Positions 23,690 to 33,760 of a DNA stretch of 64,000 bases are shown here, one piece after another (position 1 is the stretch's first letter; every line of letters begins with the position of its first letter). The notes under the pieces are model-generated. The model was not told the origin of the DNA. It was given only the letters and a program-made list of their open reading frames with translations, and searched no databases. The stretch spans positions 2,797,501 to 2,861,500 of the forward strand of contig OZ025283.1 in assembly GCA_964019165.1 (NCBI GenBank). The letters are read 5' to 3'. The position numbers were made by a program, and so were the translations under genes. The DNA comes from Mastigias papua (Eukaryota; Cnidaria; Scyphozoa; Rhizostomeae; Mastigiidae).

Positions 23690-24170
23690 AAAGCAAGCAC
23701 ATTGGCAACCTAGCCAAAGCAATTAAGAAACATCTTCAATTTGTCGCCATTTCGCATCCTTTGCACTTAGTAACATGATATTTAATGCTGCTGCTTATTA
23801 GGATAAAGCATTAGTGATGATAGACATTTGAGTACCCTTGTCTCTGGAGATTTCCTCTCTGAAAATTGCTACTTTTGTTACTTAGCAATAGAGCTTTCCC
23901 TTCAGATATCTGGCCAGTTTGGAACAGGGTAGTCCACTATCGGACTTCCTTCATTGTTCTCAAAGAATCAAACTTCATGAGGCCCCTTAGACCTTGAGGC
24001 CCTGAGGCAATATGCCCCTCCCGCCCCCCCCCTCTTGGAGGCTCTGCAAGGAGGCGCAACAGGTTGTTGCACTGGCGCAGAGCTAATGGCAGGTGTTTTT
24101 GATGCTGAACTACTTCTACTACTACTTCTGCTTTAGGAACTGTAGTATTACCATGACTATTACGGCCCTG
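23690..24170. other. No gene recognised between hAT and Pao relics
   Basis: Contains a C-rich tract (about 24017-24034) and the tail of the minus-strand Pao reading frame, which loses similarity after the GVDFAG motif near 24180. Nothing else supported. Confidence 0.4.
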
Positions 24171-24174
24171 CAAA

Positions 24175-25020
24175 ATCCACACCTGTATGAGAGAAGGGGT
24201 GAGTATCATTAACCCTGAAATCTGGGAGATCTGGTGTAATATTAAACACAGCTTGGCGTTCCTTCCAGCCTTTTACAAAGTATTCATGTCCTGATGTATT
24301 TCTTAACCTGGATGCAACCTTTTATTACCCAATACTTCTGAGGGACCTTGTTCAAAGCATCCCTTACACCGTTGTGGAGAACTTTCCTGTGAGATTCTGC
24401 TAGTACAAGCATAGAAAAATATTGATAAGTAGGACAAATATCGGTGTTTTGCTTCCATCAGACAGTGATGAATTACATAAACGAGATTTATATCCAACAA
24501 TTCCCTGTCCATCAATACACAAATTCAGTTGATTGACAGTAGGGGGTACCTTTGTGGTCTTACCCTTACAGTTCATGAATTCGCTTTCTGTTTTGAATGC
24601 TTCTCTTTGTATAAATGAGACCACTTTTACCTCTGCATTTGTAACTTCATCAGAAGAAATCTGAGCATCTAAAACAAGATCTTTATTTTGCACCTTTGCT
24701 CTTAGGTTTCTTATAAAACAACAAACTCACTTGAAACTTTGAACAATCCTAATCCTAGAACTAAAATGTTAAAAATCACCTGCATTGCATCAACTGTCTG
24801 TACTGATTAAAGCATGACTTACCGGTGGGGAATCTGATTTCCTTTCCTCATTGGACACACAAGATGGAATTTCTTCAGGTTTGTGATGAGGCCTTTACGT
24901 TATGGGCAGTTTGAGAAACTTAGGACCTTCCCACCACAAAGGAGTAAGGCTGGGCTTACCCCTGGAAGGTAAATCGGCAGGGTTAAGCATACCAGGGCAA
25001 TGATACCAATCCTTTCTCGA
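24175..25020 (-). pseudogene. BEL/Pao RNase H-integrase region, truncated
   Basis: The minus strand near 25000 reads NPADLPSRG, then LWWEGPKFL, the conserved spacer between RNase H and integrase in Pao elements. NQLNLCIDGQGIV and KSRLCNSSL (about 24540-24470) and ESHRKVLHNGVRDALNKVPQ (about 24390) form the zinc-binding part. LPDFRV and THPFSHTGVDFAG (about 24215-24180) begin the integrase core, where similarity ends after the first catalytic aspartate. Frameshifts occur near 24450 and 24310. Confidence 0.75.
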
Positions 25021-25079
25021 GGAAAGACTAAGACTATTGTTGACTCTATTCTGGACATATGGCTTCCACACTTTTGGCT

Positions 25080-25997
25080 CCTAATGAGTCCAACCCATGA
25101 ACATGAATGGTTACTCTGTTTAATATTTTCCTCAGTTGTTCTGTCTCTTTGTGTCACCTTCAGCAGAGCTTGCATGTGGGCATTTATGAGTTGCATCTTT
25201 TTGCTGAACTGTGTCTTGAGGATTGTACTGCATTTTCTGCACAGAAATCCAAACATTCAACTGCATGATAAGCCTTTCCTTCCAGCAGACTAAACAGGTA
25301 GTTTAGCTTGTTTACATTAGATACAGTTGGGTTGTTGTGAACAGCGCTTTCGAAGGCTTGCCAAAAAGCTTGATATTTCATGACATTTCCATCAAATCTT
25401 TGTAGATTAATGTTTGGAAGTTTCATTCCTTGCTCAAATGATACGACATTCTGTGCATGAGATAAACCAGTACCTGTGAAGGACAAATAGTGCTGCTGAA
25501 GTGCTCAGTCCCTGCTTGTGAAGGTGTTCCTTCAGGCGAATTGAGGGTGTTTGTCATCTGTGCAGATGGTTCTTGAGACGAATCAAGAGACTTTCCATTT
25601 GAGGAGGGTGTTTCCAGAGGCAAGGTGAGATCAGTTGTGGAGTGAGGTGGTGAAGAGTAGTTTCCCTTCTGACATTCCTTGATTTTTGCCAATGTTTTGT
25701 TTATTTTGATTCCCCAATCTGAGGATTCTATACCTTCCTTTTCAATTTCATATGTTTGGCAACTTGAGAGAATCTTTTCATCCAACAATGTCAAATACTT
25801 GAATTTGTCCTCTAATGTCTTGAAATGAATTGAGATGAGCATTTAAATCTGCAACAGGAGTATTGCTAACAGATTCACCATGAATAACAACTTGGACTTC
25901 CTTGACCAGTTTGGTAATGACTGTTCTGTTGCCTCAGCATAAGGCCTTCTGCCTTTGCAGATCCAAACCATTCAGGTCTTCATTTTCTTGAGACATG
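25080..25997 (-). pseudogene. BEL/Pao gag (DUF1759-type), frameshifted
   Basis: Minus-strand ATG near 25997 opens MSQENEDLNGLDLQRQKAL. After several frame breaks the frames 25842-25423, 25486-25184 and 25256-24900 carry successive pieces. LPNINLQRFDGNVMKYQAFW, then FESAVHNNPTVSNVNKLNYL and LLEGKAYHAVE is the DUF1759 core of Pao Gag; KTQFSKKMQLINAHMQALLK continues it in another frame. The S/T/P-rich middle (about 25640-25510) is a spacer. Gag would assemble the particle; this copy has at least three frame breaks. Confidence 0.78.
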
Positions 25998-26041
25998 TTC
26001 GAATAACACACTTTCTAATACTGTTTTCTTGCTTAAAGGCC

Positions 26042-26061
26042 CCACATTGGGTGCCAAATTT
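26042..26061 (-). other. Primer-binding site of the BEL/Pao element
   Basis: The minus strand just inside the LTR reads TTTGGCACCCAATGTGGG, close to the TGGCGCCCAA(C/T)GTGGGG motif found downstream of many retroelement 5' LTRs, where a tRNA primes minus-strand synthesis. Confidence 0.6.
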
Positions 26062-26302
26062 TGTGTCTTGGGCTTAAGCAAGAAGGACAAAGAGAGAAAC
26101 CAATGAGTGTACCATTTTCTCATATATCATTGTTACTCGAAGCCATACATTACATTAGGCACATTATACCATCTATTCTAGTGGACTGGGACAAGTCCCC
26201 TCAGGCATTGTACCCCGACCTAGGTTCACAGGTCAACATGTGATCAGTGCATGGTAGCATAGATCACAAGGCCAAAATCGATGTTAAGCCTAGGTCACAA
26301 CA
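26062..26302 (-). repeat. BEL/Pao 5' LTR, ~241 bp
   Basis: On the minus strand the sequence begins TGTTGTGACCTAGGC and ends ACACA, giving TG...CA termini, directly before a primer-binding-site-like motif. The length is short for Pao LTRs and the outer boundary rests only on the TG; there is no second LTR to compare. Confidence 0.6.
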
Positions 26303-29108
26303 GTAGACATGTTGCAGATTTGAAGTACTATTTGATTGGTTATTCACATGCAGATATCAGAATGTCTCTATATACTAAGATCCCTATATGCTAATTTATG
26401 CCAGACCAATTAGATGGCTTGGATTGTACCATGTGATTCTCGAAGATCAAAGAGACCTGCAGGTAGCGCGTGAAATTATCTATTCCTACGGGGTGCGGGG
26501 GCTAGGGCTAAGAATTATGTCGAGGGTCGATGCGTGTGTCTACTTTGTTCATATGTTGAGATCCTAATTGTATCATTTTTTTTCGCCGAGATATTCGACT
26601 TTCTGTGAGAACCTACGCGAGCCTTTGTTTGCCTCTATTGTTCTCCATTGTCTTCGTCCGCAAAGTTGACCAGTTCCCAGTACCACGCGTGCGCTCACAA
26701 ACTGATGTCGATGCTCTTGGTATTACAGAGGTGTTTACTTTTCCCTCGGATGAGTAGCTGGTTTCGTACCAAAAGGGTTGATTCGTAGTTTGCAGTGCTT
26801 CCTTTCACAGATGTATGCGTTTTCTATGGGTTTCAGCAACCTGTGGCCATGATTTCGGCCAGATTGCACTGTTCTCCCTCGCGCGACTATCGGCATGACA
26901 GTTGAGTATTTGCCTCGAGGAGACTTTCTGTCTGCTGCAGGTGAGTTGTCATTTTTGTTATACCTTCTAATTTGATGTATGTTCTAATGTGGTTTCTTCC
27001 TCGGATCTACGCATGTTTACTTTCATCGGGTGGTTATTTCCAAATGTTCACCCAGTTTCCAATACCGTCCCTCGGGGGTATTATGCCATGACAGTTTGCC
27101 ACTTTAGGCAGTGTTTGCAAGGTGGAGATTAATGTAGTGAATTCAAAGAGAAATGTGTCTGTATTCGGCTAGATAAGTCTTTGGTTTATGTGTGAATGTA
27201 TCGGTTTATATTTGCTCCTTTATGTCCTTTCTTGATTGTATGCTTTTGCGAAGTTTTTATGAGATGTACCTATTTTGAGCAAATTTGCACGAGATTGCAT
27301 GCATGGTATGTTGGGGGTGCCAGATTTGTTCAGGCCCTGTTGATTTTCGTCGGTAAATAGCCGTTGTTTTTCTACCAACGTCTGGTGCAATAGGTTTCCC
27401 ATGCGTGCCGTCCTGAGCGAGGGGTTTTCTCAGTGATTTTCATGTCATTTTACTTTGAGGGGTTTTCCGAGATCAGTGTCATTTCAAACATAGCTATCAT
27501 GGTGGGGCAGTAGATTCTGAAATTGTACATGCTATAAATCGCTGTGGAATCTACTACAATGTCCGTGAATTTTTAATAGTTGTAACCCAGTTCCGTGTTG
27601 CTTCCAGAATGAATACATTTGCGGGGTTTGCCTAGTACCGTGTCTATCACCTCATGGCCAATACACTGGGGTACTGGATTCTTGCGAGCATTTGTGTTAA
27701 TTGTGCTAAAATATATTTTCTGAAGTGTTTATATCATACTTCCTAAGGATGTTTGATATAATCCCTCTACCTTTTCAGTGTAAGTGAGTTTCGATTTTGT
27801 TGTAGATGGTCGCGTGAACTTTGATATGTTCCTGACGATATCTTACGATAGCAGTTCTTTTGTTTCCGAACAATATGCAAGACCGCATGTTCGTGGTGGA
27901 GGAGTTTCCACAGATGGGATTGTGCTGTTGGCATTGCAACCGAACTTTGATGCGTTTTTCTACATGGTAAGTCGCCTGTTTTCTTTCAAAAGCTTCGAGT
28001 TGGTTTTACCAGTGCTTTTATCCTTAAATGTTTGTGTTTGATAGGTCTAAATATGGTGTATCGGACTCTTTTCATGGAGATTCTCTCGGTTTACCTCAGC
28101 GCTGTGCTACACAAGCTATGTTCCAGTTCCATTGACTTTTCCTTCACAAATTCACTGAGATATTGCTCTTATAGTTTGATGCAACTATTCACGAGTTATT
28201 AACAGTAATATTCCTTGCTGTACTGAGATTTAGTATTGTTATTGGTGCTTAATTTAATGGCAGAAAATGAAGTATCACAGTCATCCTTAGGCATTGGCTA
28301 AATTGTTGATTTTATTTCTCATTCGCCCATTTAACCTTGCAAGCATTTATATTGGAGAATGGTTACTGTTTTGCCTCAAAGACGATATTTATTAATGGTG
28401 ATGTGAGAGAGATTTAATAATTTTGTTTCTGGGGCGTTATCGGCAAGCCATTTGTCTTCAGAGTCGCTTGATTTTCTCTACTACATTGGCGCTGTGCCAC
28501 TGCTAACGTTTACTTCTGCCTACGTCTGGTATTCATAAGATCCTAGAGTATTATACCCTGAAATACAAGGAGTTTGTACCGTGCTCTTGCCATTTAGTTT
28601 AACTCATGTGTTGGACTTCAGGATATCTCAGAATTAGGCCGTTTTGTTTACCTTTTTAATGTTGCTATTCAATTCTACTTAGCCCTTAGCTTTTACCATG
28701 CAGTCATTCCAAACTAAAGCTAAGCTGTTGTTCAATGTATTCATTGCAGCATTGTAGCTAAGTAGCTGTACATTCCCATTTTGTTTTACTCCAATATAAT
28801 AGGGAATGTTTTGTATATGTATTTAGTACCCCATACATGAGACATTACTCATTATATTACTCTATATATTACCTGTGTTTACATCTAGTTCATAGTTGTT
28901 TCAATGTATATAGTAGTGTTATTTTTGTGTAGTCAAGGTCCATTGTCCTGTTATGATGACTGTGTATTTACTGGGAGAGATGCCCCTTTCAGTCTGAGAT
29001 CACATGTTACAAATGCCATTTCTGATTTCCATAGATCATTCTGCACATGATGATATAGATTTCAGGAATGAATAAGTAGTAGCTAGCAACATCATGTGTA
29101 TTGTCAAC

Positions 29109-29140
29109 TCCCCCCCCCCTCCCCCCTCCCCCCCTCCCCA
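29109..29140. repeat. Poly-C tract
   Basis: About 32 bases of C with three T interruptions in unit A. The inverted copy A' has a matching G-rich tract at 50392-50414 of different length, as expected for a slippage-prone run. Confidence 0.9.
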
Positions 29141-29510
29141 TCTTCATGCAACTACTATTTTGTGTTGAAATCTGATTTTGTTATTCATGTTCTACAGTGT
29201 AACACTCAGTCATGCACTAAGCACGTCTATAGTTATTATATGAGGGTATAATATATGTTCAGTATATGATATTCTTTTAATTCTATGAACATAAGCTATG
29301 ATGTCCTCTGAGGTATTAAAATTGAATAGTTGCTAAGTTTTCATGCCTCTAGCACAATATTATATGAGATTGTAAGAGAATAATATACCAGATGAAAGAG
29401 ACAATCTTGCATTTAAATTTGTATGGAAATCTTTATCTATGACACAGTGGTAATGATTAGACTTTATTTGTATCCACAAGTTGACAATTGAATATAGTAG
29501 TTAGATTAAA

Positions 29511-29582
<72 letters not shown>
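29511..29582. repeat. (ATG)n microsatellite in unit A
   Basis: About 24 perfect triplets. The mirror tract (ATC)n in A' lies at 49947-50022. Confidence 0.97.
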
Positions 29583-29799
29583 TTTATGAGTCAGTAAATT
29601 CAATCACCACATGTATTCATTTGTTTAGTGTAATCCAGAGAGTTGTGTGGTTATTTGTTTTAGGTCATGCACGGTTATATATGCAGTAAAATATATCATT
29701 GCATTTAGAGAGAAAATACATAAGACACTATTGTATAGAGTTTGATTAAGTTAGTGTTATTTGATGGGAGATGATTAGTGGTTACAACCAACTGGTAAT

Positions 29800-30245
29800 T
29801 TGCTGCATTGTACTAGACTCCTTAGGTAAACCTTGATTTCCATGCATACATTTACCTGTAATTAATGGTGTTTTAAGGGTTTAAGTAGAACAAGCTGGTG
29901 GCACAAATATTTATTTCATATTTTTACTCCAGATAGTAGGGACGGTTTTTCATGTGCATTGATATACAGCAACATATGCAGTAGAATATTCTATTGTATT
30001 GAGAAACATGTTGCAAGAGACAATATATTATATCTTTCCATTACCACAATGTAGGAGATTTAGGAAGATTAATGCTTACAAGCAGATTACAGTTGCAATC
30101 ATGTATTTCAATTTATATACAATATTTAACCTGTTATACACTACAAATTTCCCTGCTATATTGTACTAGACACCTTAGGTTACAATTGATTTCTATGCAT
30201 AAGGATACATGTGATTGTGTTATTTTGAGGGATTAGGTAGTACAA
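29800..30245 (+). repeat. ~360-bp tandem repeat at the 3' side of unit A
   Basis: The motif TGTACTAGAC(A/T)CCTTAGGT followed by a 'TTGATTTC.ATGCATA' stretch and 'TTTAAGGG.TTA.GTAG.ACAAG' appears at about 29,810 and again at about 30,167. Further diverged copies occur in A' (49.36 and 49.71 kb), at 39,487-39,735 (reverse) and at 53,161-53,430. Copy number differs between Helitron copies. Confidence 0.6.
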
Positions 30246-30252
30246 GTTTGTT

Positions 30253-30781
30253 GATAGCCCGCTAGACGTGTGCTCCCCCTACCCCCAATCAAAGCTGGAG
30301 ATTAGCCTTGGAAAGACTAACGCAGTCGCCCATCGAAGCAGCATGGTCCGCATTTTCGATGAGGATCACAGGAAGGTGACGTCATAGGCCTCTGCGATGG
30401 AGCACGTGACCATCAGCATTGCATTGGTCAAATCGAAAAAATTGCGAGAAAAAATTGTGCAAAAAGTGGTCGGATACCTGCGCTAGGCTACGGGGCTTCT
30501 TGACATTCTTCCTGTCCCTTTACTGCCCCGTAGCCTAGCGCAGGTATCAGACCACTTTTTGCACAATTTTTCCTCGCAATTGTCTTCGATTTGCACAATG
30601 CAAGGCTGAAAGTCACGTGCTCCATCGCAGAGTCCCATAACGTCATCTTCTCGTGATCCTATGCGACCAGACCATGCAACTGTCATGGGGGCACAGCGTT
30701 AGTCTTTCCAAGGCTAATATGCAACTTTTGAACTGGGGCTAGGGGAGCCCGCGTTCTAGCGGGCTATCAGTACTAAGCTAG
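30253..30781. repeat. Palindrome P1 (3' end of unit A), chimeric arms
   Basis: A large inverted repeat around a short loop near 30,510. The outer left arm (to about 30,430) has the variant also seen at 53,602-53,860 (GTGTGCTCCCCCTACCCCCA, CAGTCGCCCATCGAAGC). The inner left arm, loop and whole right arm have the variant of units B and C (AAAAAGTGGTCGG; GGGGCACAGCG). The arms therefore pair poorly in their outer halves. Confidence 0.85.
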
Positions 30782-33759
30782 TCTCTATATACTAAGATCC
30801 CTATATGATAATTTATGCCAAACCAATCAGATTGCTCGAATTTGTACCGCGTGACCAATTTTTAGCCCGAGTTTAATGACACTTCTCCTCCTAGACCTGT
30901 TGGGGGATTATGACCAAACTCGGTTTAGGGGTTCACCTTTGGGTCTACTTACTCATAAAGGAGGGATTTTTCCATATCTGTTCTTTTCGCCGAGATATTC
31001 CACTTTCAACTTATGGCCATTGCTTTCCTATACCCTCCACCATGCTCACTTGACACCTCTGCGCAGGACTGTTGCTTTCACGTTCGCGAATGTTCATGTA
31101 GGACGATGTTGCTGTGTGTGATCGCGAGGAGACTTTTGTCACTGTCTTTCCAGGTAAACCGACTCTGTTTTCCGTAGATAGATTTATTTAAGATTCCATG
31201 TATGTCCTTTGTCCATTTCATCTGTATTCTGCTTTTGCCAGCCATTTATTTCTATATCTTTCAACCAGATTCAACCACCTTCCCTCGAGGGTATTGCCGC
31301 CATGACAGTTCTTCTCCAAGTTGTTTGATTCTATGTGCTAAATCACCGTGCTTTTACTGCTAAATATTGAAAACATATTCAACATATGTTTGACTTTCTA
31401 TTCTGTGCTAGACTATGGCAGTTTGTTTGCTCTTCATGCATATTTTGATGACATGGAATGGCGTGCATGCTGTTTCAGTTGGGAATGTTTTGATTTACAC
31501 TACCGTAATATTGCCGTGTGACTTGGAGGAGAATTTCGTCGTTCAGCTTTCAGTTTAGTGCTTTTTTCGCTTGATTTCATTCGCTAAGTTATCCTACTTT
31601 TCTTACTAAATTGTCATGAAATGCTTACTGTATGTTTACTGTTGTATTCCCTGGTAGCTTCGAATTTATTCATTGCTTTTACCGCATGTACGAATGGCAT
31701 AGGATATGGTTATGTTTGGCTATAAAATATTGGTATGTGGAATGCTTTCACTGACGTATGTATAGGGCTACTGCTGAATTTGGTTACCATAATTTTGCAG
31801 TTTTTACTTTCAGCCTTTACTTTCGTCGTAGTTTGTATGGTGAAATGCAAGGGGATTCCCAATTTCATCTCACGATCGCAGATACCTGTTGTCCTTTGTT
31901 TTGGAATTTAATTGCAGTCTTTTGAGGGTGATTCCATAACTTTGCTTCAGGGGCATTAAGATCATGGTAGTTCCCTTAAGTTTTGCTTGATTTTCTGTTC
32001 TAAATTACCGTTTTGTTACTGCAGAGGTATCATTATGATATTCAGGAGGCATTCTATGCAATATTTGCTTATGTACTAGGAGCTTTTAGCTTGCTCTTGA
32101 TTCTTAGTATATGCACATGAAATGGATGTTAGGATGTCTCAAGAGTTAGGCCACTTTGTTTACGTTTGAGATATTGCCCTTCAACTCGAATTTACTCCTT
32201 GATTTTATCATACATATTTTACAGGCAAACACTAGGATGTTACCAACTTTATTCTCAGCTCAGTAACTCTCTTTTCATTTTGTTTTCGCTCTATTTACGG
32301 TAGGCCTCATGGTTATTTCCACTATAGATGGTAGAGTTATTTTGGTGAAGTCATATTAAAGGGGTTCTATTAAACTAAATATTCTTTTGTTGGGACACAG
32401 TTGCCCTTTTTTCTCAGATCATTTGATATAAATTCCATTACTGAATTCCATAGACCATTCTGCACATGATGATATACTTTTAAGGGATGAATTTATCTTG
32501 CCCCCACTCAAGTAGTACCTTCATTTGAAATCTTAGTTGGTAATGCAGGATATATATTATGACTCAATTCAAAGAATTACTGACTTCCATGGATCACTCT
32601 GCATATGATAGTATAGTTTTTTTAGGGATGACTTAGTACTAGATAGCAACATTTTGATTTATGGAGCCACATTCTTCTATCCAACTACCATTATTGTTTG
32701 AAATCTGAATTTCACATGGTTGTAACAGATAAGTTAGTACTGGATAGCTGTTTTATTTGTTTTGTATAGCCATAACCTATGAACTCCCCCCAAGAACTTT
32801 GGTTGAAATCTAATATGATGATTCATGCTGCTCAATCATGGGCTTTGCAATCTGTTATATATATAAAGGTGTGATATAGGAATACTAAGCAATATTCTTT
32901 TGTTTTATCACCTTGAACTACACAGTCCTATCACAGATTCCAGTTGTATAACACCTACATTTAATGGGTCAGACTTGATCCTTTACCTCTGTAGACAAGA
33001 TTAGTGGTCACCTACACGATAACAGAACCACTCATACCTGCCAATTCATGTGCTATATTGTATCTGTTATGACATCCTAAAATTATATCACTAGATTTTA
33101 CAAAACTCCTTAAGTTAGAATTGAGTGAAGCAGGAGACAATGTGTAATGTAGTTTCATTAGCGCCTCAATGTAGAGAGCATTTTAAACAATTCTTGGCAT
33201 AATTCATATAATATAGACTAGCTTAGTACTGATAGCCCGCTAGACCGCGGGCTCCCCTAGCTCCAGTTGAAATGTTGCATATTAGCCTTGGAAAGACTAA
33301 CGCTGTGCCCCCATGAAAGTTGCATGGTCTGGTCGCATAGGATCACGAGAAGGTGACGTTATGGGACTCTGCGATGGAGCACGTGACTTTCGGCCTTGCA
33401 TTGTGCAAATCGAAGAAAATTGCGAGAAAAAATTGTGCAAAAAGTGGTCGGATACCTGCGCTAGGCTACGGGGCTTCTTGACTTTCTTCCTGTCCCTTTA
33501 CTGCCCCGTAGCCTAGCGCAGGTATCCGACCACTTTTTGCACAATTTTTTCTCGCAATTTTCTTCGATTTGCACAATGCAAGGCCGAAAGTCACGTGCTC
33601 CATCGCAGAGTCCCATAACGTCATCTTCTCGTGATCCTATGCGACCAGACCATGCAACTTTCATGGGGGCACAGCGTTAGTCTTTCCAAGGCTAATATGC
33701 AACTTTTGAACTGGGGCTAGGGGAGCCCGCGTTCTAGCGGGCTATCAGTACTAAGCTAG
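30782..33759 (+). mobile_element. Helitron unit B (non-autonomous, 2978 bp)
   Basis: Starts TCTCTATATACTAAG directly after CTAG of unit A and ends CTAG at 33759. No protein-coding gene; the 81-codon frame at 30876 occurs identically in unit C and is leader sequence. Leader features: GTACCGCGTGACC (mutated CACGTG), CGCCGAGATATTCCACTTTC near 30,988, GCGAGGAGACTTTT near 31,123 and splice donor CCAG|GTAAAC near 31,152. Ends with palindrome P2. Confidence 0.8.
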
Positions 33760-33760
33760 T
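33217..33760. repeat. Palindrome P2 (3' end of unit B)
   Basis: Both ends carry ACTAGCTTAGTACTGATAGC and its complement. The arms of about 260 bp pair almost completely around a loop of about 25 bases (TTCTTGACTTTCTTCCTGTC...). Each arm contains GAGCACGTGAC and a TGACGTTA box. Each outer end has the small hairpin AGCCCGC-loop-GCGGGCT, 16 bases from CTAG at the 3' end. The small open frames (33313-33516 and 33461-33664) mirror each other and are not genes. Confidence 0.92.

Larger units (their letters stand above)
24175..26302 (-). mobile_element. BEL/Pao LTR retrotransposon, internally deleted and truncated
   Basis: On the minus strand: one LTR (26302-26062), a primer-binding-site-like motif, gag (25997 to about 25080), then a direct jump to the RNase H/integrase spacer (about 25020) and integrase (to about 24175). 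Protease and reverse transcriptase are absent, so an internal deletion of a few kilobases joined gag to the integrase side. The second LTR is not in the window, the copy being cut off in the integrase core. Confidence 0.78.
26365..30781 (+). mobile_element. Helitron unit A (non-autonomous, 4417 bp)
   Basis: Begins TCTCTATATACTAAGATCCC and ends CTAG at 30781, where unit B begins at once. It has no Rep or helicase. It contains the family leader (CGCCGAGATATTCGACTTTC near 26584, GAGGAGACTTT near 26918, splice donor CAG|GTGAGT near 26940), a (TGA)n microsatellite, a poly-C tract, and ~360-bp repeats at its 3' side marked by TGTACTAGAC. An inverted copy, A', lies at 49344-53160. A 258-nt open frame (27784-28041) is conserved in A' but runs into a GTAAGT donor-like site and resembles no protein I know. 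The 3' end is palindrome P1. Confidence 0.75.

Noticed and set aside
27784..28041. 85-codon ORF shared by A and A'
   Set aside because: Both copies are near-identical DNA, so conservation is not evidence of selection; it overlaps a GTAAGT donor-like site and has no recognisable domain.
33313..33664. Mirrored 67-codon ORFs (MKVAWSGRIGSRE...) in the palindromes, repeated at 30.5, 36.3-36.6, 39.1-39.3, 48.8-49.2 and 56.6 kb
   Set aside because: They are the two arms of the same palindrome read on opposite strands; their repetition follows the DNA repeat, and no start context or domain supports a peptide.
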